Source: JAXGPF01 sp964463985 (GTDB lineage Bacteria; Verrucomicrobiota; Kiritimatiellia; JAAZAB01). Taken from it: 64,000 bases of DNA. Each line of letters begins with the position of its first letter. Position 1 is the first letter of the stretch. Below the pieces are notes generated by a model that saw nothing but the letters and a program-made list of their open reading frames with translations, ran no database searches and was not told the DNA's origin. The translations under genes and the position numbers were made by a program. Positions 53,833-61,136 of this stretch are shown piece after piece. The DNA is taken from assembly GCA_964463985.1 (NCBI GenBank), contig CAYXEK010000008.1:1-64000 (forward strand), read 5' to 3'.

Positions 53833-54594
53833 ATGATTGGTGCGGCATACCCGCCCGGGGTGACGCGGATTGACTTCATCAGCGATTATGACGGCCGGGA
53901 AGATTGGGCGCTGTTCCTGCCGGGCGATGTTAGCCGGAATACCGTTGTTTATATGCACGGATCGTTTTCCGGCGCCGACCAGATTTTCACCCGCGCGGAT
54001 ATCCGCAATCACTGGCTGCCGCGCATCATTTCTGGACGGCATCCGCTGCTGTCGCTTAACCTGCGCGGCACGGAATACATGAGCCCGGCGGCGGCGGCGG
54101 ACACAACGGACATGCTGAATTACTGCCGGGCGGAGTTGGGTGGCAAAAATATCGTGCTGCTGGGTGGATCGGGCGGGGCTTCCAGCGCCATGGCCTATGC
54201 CGTACTGCATCCGGAAAAAATCCAGGGCGTGGTGGCGATGGGCATGTGCGACATCTTCGCGCGCCTGGATTTCGCGCGCAAATCATCCAATCCCACGTTG
54301 CAAAAGCTGGCGGAAACGGTTTTTGCCGCCTATGGCGGCACCCCGGAGGAAAAGCCTGAACTATACCGCGAACGCTCCGTGCTGGCACGCGCCGAAAGGT
54401 TGATGAGGCTGCCAATCTTGCTTGCCATGGGCGAAAAGGATATGCTGATACCTGTGGCGGAAACGCGCAAAGTTGCTGATGCTTTGCGCGCAAATAATCG
54501 TTTTGTCTATCATGAAATCCCCGGTGGTGATCATGACTCGCCCTGCTGGGTGGATGTGGATTTGGAGACGCTTGAATTTCGGAGTGGAGTTTGA
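53833..54594 (+). CDS. Alpha/beta hydrolase, prolyl-oligopeptidase-like
   Basis: 253 aa from ATG 53833; TTG 53809 is possible but its GGGAAG lies only 2 nt away. The catalytic triad can be read: Ser113 in 'LLGGSGGASSAMAY', Asp203 in 'MGEKDMLIP' and His234 in 'PGGDHDSPCW'. 'TVVYMHGSFSGAD' provides the oxyanion-hole HG. No signal peptide. Members cleave esters or short peptides. Beside the isomerase and aminotransferase genes, an esterase acting on an acylated sugar is plausible but unproven. The gap to the isomerase gene is 45 bp. Confidence 0.78.
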   Translation: MIGAAYPPGVTRIDFISDYDGREDWALFLPGDVSRNTVVYMHGSFSGADQIFTRADIRNHWLPRIISGRHPLLSLNLRGTEYMSPAAAADTTDMLNYCRAELGGKNIVLLGGSGGASSAMAYAVLHPEKIQGVVAMGMCDIFARLDFARKSSNPTLQKLAETVFAAYGGTPEEKPELYRERSVLARAERLMRLPILLAMGEKDMLIPVAETRKVADALRANNRFVYHEIPGGDHDSPCWVDVDLETLEFRSGV

Positions 54595-54642
54595 CTTTCA
54601 TTGGTTTTTCAGTAAGACGGCGGTTTTTATAAAAGAGGTATT

Positions 54643-55686
54643 ATGCGAAAGTATGTGCGTCTGATTATTGGCTTGACGTGTGGTATGGTTTTTTCCGTCG
54701 AGGCTGCAACAAAAGATGTGACGATTGGTCCGATGGCGGAAAAGGGGCCGGGCGATGTGCCGGCGCTGATTAAGGCGTTGAAAGCGGAAGAAATGGGAAC
54801 GCGCTGGAATGCCGCCTTGCTGCTGGGCGAGATCGGCGACAAATCCGCCGTACCGGCGCTGATCGAGTGCGCGGGGAAAGACGATAACCCGCGGGTGCGC
54901 CGGCGCGCGATCGAGGCGCTGGGCAAACTGGGCGACAAGTCCGCCATACCGGTTTTAACGGCGGCGCTTCAAGACGGCGATCGGTTTGTGCGCCGGGATG
55001 CCGCGCGCGCCCTGGGGCAACTGGGTGATAAAACTGCCGTGCCGGCCCTGTCGGCGCTGCTGAAGGACCCGGAGGGATTCGTGCGGCGGGACGCTGCGCG
55101 CGCCCTGGGCGAGATTGGCGACACGTCGGCGATTCCCGGATTGCAGCAATTGGCGGAAGAATCCGCCGAAGCTTACAGCGCTGACGCGCCGCTGCTGCCG
55201 GAGGAAATGTCGCCGGCGGCGCGCGAGGCATGTTTTGCGCTGGGCAAGCTTGGCGGCGACACCGCCGTGCCGGCGCTGGCGATGGTGTTGAAACATACCA
55301 CGTCCGCGGTGCGCGCGCGGGCGGCCGTAGCATTGGGGCATTGCGGCGCGGCAGCCGCGCCGGTCTTGGAGGGGGCTTTATTGGACAGCGAAAGCAATGT
55401 GCGTCGGGCGGCTATTGCAAGCTTGAAGCAAATCGGCGGCGCGGCGAGTGTGGCGGCTTTGTCGGAGGCGTTCACGCTTAATGATGTGCCTTGGTCGGCG
55501 CTGGTTGTCTCGGATTTGCAGAAAGCGGCGCAGGCGTTGGGCGAACTGGGCGACAAATCGGCGTTGCCCGTGTTGCAATCGGCGCTGGCGACTGCCCGGG
55601 ACAAAAATAATGTTCAGGGCCGCTCCGACCGCCTGATCCGCGACATTCGGGCGGCGATCCACTCCATTGAAAAAGGCAAGGAATAA
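54643..55686 (+). CDS. Exported HEAT-repeat protein
   Basis: 347 aa. GAGG lies 5 nt before ATG 54643, and a short signal peptide ends near 'FSVEAAT'. The body is seven or more HEAT/PBS-lyase-type repeats of about 31 residues ('VPALIKALKAEE...RWNAALLLGEIGDKSA', 'VRRDAARALGQLGDKTA', 'VRRAAIASLKQIGGAAS', 'ALGELGDKSALPVL'). Such repeats form a curved protein-binding solenoid. It heads a tight co-directional set: DUF4838 6 nt downstream, then GH84, FG-GAP and a giant fusion that itself contains HEAT repeats. A scaffold for exported enzymes is an inference. Confidence 0.82.
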   Translation: MRKYVRLIIGLTCGMVFSVEAATKDVTIGPMAEKGPGDVPALIKALKAEEMGTRWNAALLLGEIGDKSAVPALIECAGKDDNPRVRRRAIEALGKLGDKSAIPVLTAALQDGDRFVRRDAARALGQLGDKTAVPALSALLKDPEGFVRRDAARALGEIGDTSAIPGLQQLAEESAEAYSADAPLLPEEMSPAAREACFALGKLGGDTAVPALAMVLKHTTSAVRARAAVALGHCGAAAAPVLEGALLDSESNVRRAAIASLKQIGGAASVAALSEAFTLNDVPWSALVVSDLQKAAQALGELGDKSALPVLQSALATARDKNNVQGRSDRLIRDIRAAIHSIEKGKE

Positions 55687-55692
55687 AAAAAC

Positions 55693-57729
55693 ATGCGCAA
55701 TACTTGTTTACATGCAACGGCATTATGCGCGTTGTTGATTGCATGCTTCAGCCTGAGTTCATTATGCGCCGATGAGGCGGTAATGGTTAAAGACGGCAAA
55801 TCCATGGCGGTGATCGTTGTTCCGGCCGATCCCGGCCGCGCGGGAAAATACGCGGCGGACGAGCTGCAGAAATACATTGAAAAGATATCCGGCGCGCGGC
55901 TGGAAATCATCCCGGAAAACCAGGTAAAGGTGGAAAAGGGACTGGGGCCGGACAGTTCCCGGATATTTGTCGGCGGATGCAGGGAATCCGCGCAATTGCA
56001 CAACATGCTGCGCCGGAAGGATGCCGATGCCTTCGCGGTGAAAATCGAGCGGCAGCAGATCGGGGAGATGGTTCGGCCGGGTCAATGGGATGACCGGCCG
56101 GGTACCTGGCACGACGTGTTCCTGCTCGGCGCGGGCGAGCGGGGTACGGTTTACGCCGTGTATGACTTCCTGGAGTGCGACCTGGGCTGCCGCTGGCTGG
56201 CGCCGGGGGAACGCTGGGAGGAAATCCCGCAAACCAACACGGTCGCGGTCGCAACCGGCGCGCGGGTGGAAGAACCGGCGATGAAATACCGGCAGGATTA
56301 CGCCATGGGCATGTACGATTGGGCCATCAAGCAGAAATCCAGTGTTTCACGCAGGCATTATTGGCCTTTTCGATGGCTGCCAAACCGTTGCCGCGAACAG
56401 GAGCCGTTGCCGATCAATGTGCGGGGCTGGGAAACCACGCATGACGGACCGGATATTGTCTGGGGCGTCAGTTCTGAAAATCCCGAATGGTTTGCCGCGG
56501 GTCCGAACGGCGTGAGGTTTGTAGGGTACGGCAAAGACAGGCATAAAGGGCAGATCTGCTTCAGCAATCCGGAAGTGCGGGATTTGCTGGCGGAACGGAT
56601 ATCCCAACTGTTCCGCGAGCAGCCGGAACTGGAGTTTGTGGAAGTCGGGTGCGCCGATTGTCTGCCGGCCAATTATTGCCGGTGCGAAAAGTGCATGGAT
56701 TGGGATGCCATGGGCAATATGCAGCGCCAGGGCGGCAAACGCGGCGGTCATACCCACCGTTGGCTGGCCATGGTGAATGCCGTGGCAGCAGGGCTGGCGG
56801 AGAGCGATCCGTCAAAAAAACTGCTGGCGGCGGCTTATTCCAGTTATCAGGAACCGCCGGATCCCCAGGTTATCAAGCCGGCCGGCAACGTGATGATTTA
56901 TTACTGCACCTGGGATGGATGCCGCATGCATGGTTTTGAACATGCGTCGGAAGACAATGCCCGAGCTCCAGAAATGAGCTCCCATGCCAAGCACCGCCAG
57001 TGGATTGAAACCTGGCGTGATCTTGCGCCGGGCGGCATGATCATGTTGGAATATCTGCAGCGCGGCAGCATGGACGGCATGGCCGGCGCCAATCCGCGCC
57101 GTTTTATCAACGACATGCGTTATCTCCAACGGAATGGTTTTGTCGGTTATGCTCCGTTCGCCATTACCATGCCCTGGGGGTTGAATACCATCAACCGTTA
57201 TGCCATTGCCAAGGCCATGTGGAATCCGGAAATTGATCCGGAAATATTGATCAGGGATTTCTGCGACCACGCCTTCCACGCGGCTTCTTCCAATATGCAG
57301 GATTTTATCAACGGAATTGAGCTTGCCATGCAATCGGCCGGTTGCAATCATTGCCATGTTACCGGCTGGATGACGCCGAAGGCCCTGGCGGATGCGCGCC
57401 GCAGCCTTGATGCCGCTCTTGCGGCGGCCAAGGATGATCAGGTGGCGCTGCTCCGCCTGCGTGAATTCGACGCGCATCTGCATTACATGGAACTCGCCGG
57501 GCCGGCCAACAATTTGATTCTGGAGGCGCATTTTGGCGATGCAGATCCCCGGAAATTCCGCAAAGCGATTGCGCTGGGCGAGCAGGCCGCGCATTACCGC
57601 GACCAGTGGCTGAAACAACATCCCGGCGAGATGTTCCATGCGGGATGGCGCATGCGGCAATGGATCGGTAAAGACGGCCTATGGCGGCAATTGCTGGAGA
57701 ATGCGGAAAAGAAAACGCAAGCAGAATAA
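55693..57729 (+). CDS. Exported DUF4838-family protein, alpha-glucuronidase-like N-terminus
   Basis: 678 aa with a signal peptide (1-25). About residues 30-190 resemble the GH67/GH20 N-terminal domain ('YAADELQKYIEKISGARLEIIP', 'FLLGAGERGTVYAVYDFLE'). About 250-560 match the DUF4838 barrel: 'ENPEWFAAGPNGVR', 'ICFSNPEVRDLLAERI', 'EVGCADCLPANYCRCEKC' and 'RWLAMVNAVAAGLAE'. The Cys-rich 'CADCLPANYCRCEKC' is a hallmark of the family. Proteins of this family are thought to act on glycans; no activity is assured. It starts 6 nt after the HEAT gene, so it is surely co-transcribed. Confidence 0.82.
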   Translation: MRNTCLHATALCALLIACFSLSSLCADEAVMVKDGKSMAVIVVPADPGRAGKYAADELQKYIEKISGARLEIIPENQVKVEKGLGPDSSRIFVGGCRESAQLHNMLRRKDADAFAVKIERQQIGEMVRPGQWDDRPGTWHDVFLLGAGERGTVYAVYDFLECDLGCRWLAPGERWEEIPQTNTVAVATGARVEEPAMKYRQDYAMGMYDWAIKQKSSVSRRHYWPFRWLPNRCREQEPLPINVRGWETTHDGPDIVWGVSSENPEWFAAGPNGVRFVGYGKDRHKGQICFSNPEVRDLLAERISQLFREQPELEFVEVGCADCLPANYCRCEKCMDWDAMGNMQRQGGKRGGHTHRWLAMVNAVAAGLAESDPSKKLLAAAYSSYQEPPDPQVIKPAGNVMIYYCTWDGCRMHGFEHASEDNARAPEMSSHAKHRQWIETWRDLAPGGMIMLEYLQRGSMDGMAGANPRRFINDMRYLQRNGFVGYAPFAITMPWGLNTINRYAIAKAMWNPEIDPEILIRDFCDHAFHAASSNMQDFINGIELAMQSAGCNHCHVTGWMTPKALADARRSLDAALAAAKDDQVALLRLREFDAHLHYMELAGPANNLILEAHFGDADPRKFRKAIALGEQAAHYRDQWLKQHPGEMFHAGWRMRQWIGKDGLWRQLLENAEKKTQAE

Positions 57730-57769
57730 AGCCGTGACCGGTACGACGGCAAACCGCTTAAGGAAATCC

Positions 57770-59923
57770 ATGCAACGCAATCTGTCTTTCTGGATCGCTT
57801 GTTTATATCCGGCATGTGCCGCCGTCATGCTTGCCGCCGAAACTAATTTGTCCGTTCGGTTCCCTTATTTCACCGGTAAAATTATTCCAACACCGCAATC
57901 GGTCGTTTATCATGGGCGCACGGCGCTGCTGGACGACGCCGGAGTCCTGTTGGGCGAAGGCATTGCGCCCACCGACGGTCGTCTGCGCGAACTGCGCGGA
58001 CGCATTGAAGCTTACGGCGGGAAACTGACGGTTGTCAAATCGCTGGATGTGACTGACAGTCTGGTTATCGTCCTGGGCGAGCATGCGCTGGCAAAGCCGT
58101 TAATCAAGGGCCAGCAGCCGCCGGACAAACCGGAAGGATACCTGATTGAGCCGTTTGAACAGAACGGACGGACTGTTGTCTGCCTGCAGGGCCGCGATGA
58201 TCAGGGATTGCTCTGGTCAGTGGTATCGCTTAACCAGATGATTACTGAACAGAACGGCGCCCCCGTGTTGTTCCTTGCCTCAGTCCAGGATTATCCTGAA
58301 ACATCAGGCCGCGCTTTTCTCGGCGGATTAAGCGATGATGCGCTGCGATATGCCGTCGCTTTTAAATTCAACCGGCTCGTTTTCCAATACGTAACCGGAT
58401 TCCGTCCCAAGAAATTGCCGCTGAGGTGGCGCACGCCATACCCGGAAGATGTGAAGGCGGCCATCAAAAATGCCGGCGCTTATCTGAACCCGCTGGGCCT
58501 GGAATGGTACGGCGGCGGCAGGAATATTGATCATGATCCAAAATTGCAGATTCGCAGTAAAAGCGAAGAGGATTTGCAGTTTGTTCTTGATCAGGCAAGC
58601 GCCTGGCTGGATGCCGGGGCGAATTTCACTTTGCATTATGATGATGTTCGTTTCCCGCTTTCGCCGGACGATCAGCGCGATTTCGGGTCAGCCCGCGAAG
58701 CTGACATTTATTTTATTAACAAGCTGTATCGCGCCATGCGTCAAAAATATCCCGGAGCCAAGCTGCTATTCTGCCCGCCGTTTTACTGGGGGCCTTCTTC
58801 GCCGGCGCTTTACACGGAAGACCGTGACGAGTACCTGCGCGCCGTCGGCGGACGATTGCCGAAGGAAATCGGAATCTGGTGGACCGGCCCCAAGGTGAAA
58901 TCCAACATAGTTACGCCGGAGATGGCGGCATGGATAACCGAGCGCATCCAACGCAAGCCCTGGTACTGGCAGAATTCGTGCGGCATGCCGCATCCATATT
59001 ATTATCATTACTATACTGATCCGGTGCCCGCCTGGCGGGAATGGTTTTACCCCGGCTTTTTCAATGACGTTGAAGCATGTGGATTGAACGGCAGCTATTC
59101 CTATTTCCAGCTTCCTGCAGTTACGCTGGCGGATATTTTATGGAATCCCGGGCAATATGATCCGGAAGCATCCATATGCGAGGCGGCAAAGAAGTCATAC
59201 GGCGCGGATGCCTGGCGGGAATTGCTAGAGTTAAACGCCCGGTTGAGTTATTTCGACCAGTATGAGTTCAAAAGGTCGCCGCGGGCTGTGGCAAATATCG
59301 AGGAAATAAAAATTGAAGTCGGCAAGCTAAAGGCTGCCCATGACGCGGTGCGTAAAAAATGTCGGGAATTTGACTCCTTGCATGTCCACCAGATTGAAAA
59401 ATGGTTTTACCGTCTTCAACGCGATCCCAAATTAAAGGAAAAGGCATCCATCGTGCCGGCGATCCGCCGGCAGGCAGACTCTGAATGCCAACTGCGCAAG
59501 GATGATGAATTCATCGCCGCGTGCGATTTCAACGGGGGGAAACAGGCGTTTTATGCTTTGGGATGCGAACGGCGGTTCCAACTCACCCTTTTCGGCGCGC
59601 AAAGCGCATATCCGCGCGCGACAGCCGGTTTTCAAGTTGAACCATTTCCTCCATCCGGCAATTACCGGTTGATTATTTCCGGGCAGGACGATGATGCCCG
59701 GGAAAAATGCCGGATACGCGTTTCCGTCAATGGCCATGAAATTTATTCCGGTGAAAACCCGTTTGTTTCCCGCGGTTGGTCGCGGCATACATTTGTTTTG
59801 CCGGCGATGACGCTGGATCGTTCAAACACCCTGTTAATTGAAAGCATCGAACCGGACGGGCAGGAAAATGCTGTGCCATGGTTTATGATAAATTATGCTG
59901 TATTGCGCAAAACATCGGATTAA
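57770..59923 (+). CDS. GH84-type beta-N-acetylglucosaminidase
   Basis: 717 aa from ATG 57770, with AGGAAA just upstream; the frame extends back into the previous gene. A signal peptide covers 1-22. The N-terminal domain opens with 'IIPTPQSVVY', as in GH84 and GH20 enzymes. The catalytic barrel has 'GRAFLGGLSDDALRYAVAFKFN' region and the double aspartate Asp291-Asp292 in 'LHYDDVRF', the acid/base pair of GH84. 'PYYYHYYTDPVP' and 'LNGSYSYFQLP' follow. A C-terminal sandwich ends the protein. Hydrolysis of beta-GlcNAc is expected, here in the periplasm, complementing the cytoplasmic GH20 at 14778-16547 and NagA. Confidence 0.82.
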   Translation: MQRNLSFWIACLYPACAAVMLAAETNLSVRFPYFTGKIIPTPQSVVYHGRTALLDDAGVLLGEGIAPTDGRLRELRGRIEAYGGKLTVVKSLDVTDSLVIVLGEHALAKPLIKGQQPPDKPEGYLIEPFEQNGRTVVCLQGRDDQGLLWSVVSLNQMITEQNGAPVLFLASVQDYPETSGRAFLGGLSDDALRYAVAFKFNRLVFQYVTGFRPKKLPLRWRTPYPEDVKAAIKNAGAYLNPLGLEWYGGGRNIDHDPKLQIRSKSEEDLQFVLDQASAWLDAGANFTLHYDDVRFPLSPDDQRDFGSAREADIYFINKLYRAMRQKYPGAKLLFCPPFYWGPSSPALYTEDRDEYLRAVGGRLPKEIGIWWTGPKVKSNIVTPEMAAWITERIQRKPWYWQNSCGMPHPYYYHYYTDPVPAWREWFYPGFFNDVEACGLNGSYSYFQLPAVTLADILWNPGQYDPEASICEAAKKSYGADAWRELLELNARLSYFDQYEFKRSPRAVANIEEIKIEVGKLKAAHDAVRKKCREFDSLHVHQIEKWFYRLQRDPKLKEKASIVPAIRRQADSECQLRKDDEFIAACDFNGGKQAFYALGCERRFQLTLFGAQSAYPRATAGFQVEPFPPSGNYRLIISGQDDDAREKCRIRVSVNGHEIYSGENPFVSRGWSRHTFVLPAMTLDRSNTLLIESIEPDGQENAVPWFMINYAVLRKTSD

Positions 59924-59937
59924 CCATAAGAAAATAC

Positions 59938-61113
59938 ATGAACAAAACCATGCATCAATCCAACGCTTGTTTTTCACGGTTTTCAGCGATGTTTATTTCG
60001 GTTATTACCGGTGTTTGCCGAGGCGAAGACATTCCGCAAGGAAACGGTCTGTCGGAACAGCCCGATTGGATTCTCGAAGGTTTTTCAAATATAACGGGAA
60101 TCGCTGCCGGCGATTTGAATGCTGACGGCGCTGCGGACGTGATGTTGCTTGGCGCTGACCAGCATGGTTACGGGATTCTGATATTCCATCAAAATGCCGG
60201 GGGCATGTTCAACAACCTGCCCGATCGGCGCTTTGAATTGGACCGGCGGGCGCAATATCCGCTGATCGGTGATTTTGACGGTGATGGCAAGCAGGACTTC
60301 GCCATTGCGCTGAAAAAAGAATTGCGCGTGTTCCTGGGCGCAGACAATTACGCCAAACCTTTGCGTGTTATGAATACCAACCAAAGCCACAAGCATGGCC
60401 CCTTGCTTTACGGCGCGTGGCAGCCGAATGCGGAAGTATTCCAGGTTGGGCCGGTTTTATACCGCTACGGCGGGAAATCCCGTTTGAGTCCCGGTTATTT
60501 CAAGGGTCCGGAAATAAATGACAATCAATATGCCGGGTGGGGAGATTTCGACCATGATGGCCTGTTGGACGTGGTGTTCAGCGTAATGGGCGGCGGGTTA
60601 AGGATATATTACGGGCCATTCGCGGGACTGACAATCAAGCCGGGCGATTTGTCGCAGTATGTTGAACTTGACATCGGCGTCGCATCCGGCTACCCCTTGA
60701 TATGCGATTTGAACAACGACTGCAGGCTGGATATTACCGTAAACGGGATCTTAACGGAAAAAGATCCAAAAAAACGCCGGCGAGGATTGTTCATGATTTT
60801 CCAGAACTCTCCGCAGGGGTTCGATAATATTAACTCGCCCAGCCATGTGATATGGACGGACGCATCCGCATGGGCGGCGGCTGACGTTGATCAGGACGGG
60901 CTGGCGGATCTTGTGCTGGTCGTCAATTCACAACTGCGCGTGTTTTTGCAGAAGGCAGAAACATTCTGGGCGGATGATGATAAAAAGCCGGATATGCAGA
61001 GAAAATTGCCGGGGCCCGCAACAATCATGGCAACTGCCGACGCGAATCAGGACGGCCGGCCGGACCTGCTTGTGGCCGGCCTTGATTTTGCGGTTTTGTA
61101 TAAATCCCGCTGA
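59938..61113 (+). CDS. Exported FG-GAP/VCBS-repeat protein
   Basis: 391 aa from ATG 59938, 14 nt after the GH84 stop; only a weak AAGAAAA precedes it. A signal peptide covers about 1-27. At least five calcium-loop motifs are visible: 'GDLNADGAADVMLLGA', 'GDFDGDGKQDFAI', 'GDFDHDGLLDVVF', 'CDLNNDCRLDITV', 'ADVDQDGLADLVLV' and 'ADANQDGRPDLLVAGL'. These are blades of a beta-propeller as in integrin-like proteins. No catalytic motif is seen. It likely binds ligands or helps anchor the neighbouring enzymes at the surface. The next gene begins 23 nt downstream. Confidence 0.82.
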   Translation: MNKTMHQSNACFSRFSAMFISVITGVCRGEDIPQGNGLSEQPDWILEGFSNITGIAAGDLNADGAADVMLLGADQHGYGILIFHQNAGGMFNNLPDRRFELDRRAQYPLIGDFDGDGKQDFAIALKKELRVFLGADNYAKPLRVMNTNQSHKHGPLLYGAWQPNAEVFQVGPVLYRYGGKSRLSPGYFKGPEINDNQYAGWGDFDHDGLLDVVFSVMGGGLRIYYGPFAGLTIKPGDLSQYVELDIGVASGYPLICDLNNDCRLDITVNGILTEKDPKKRRRGLFMIFQNSPQGFDNINSPSHVIWTDASAWAAADVDQDGLADLVLVVNSQLRVFLQKAETFWADDDKKPDMQRKLPGPATIMATADANQDGRPDLLVAGLDFAVLYKSR

Positions 61114-61136
61114 TAAAATTTACACGGAGCATACCG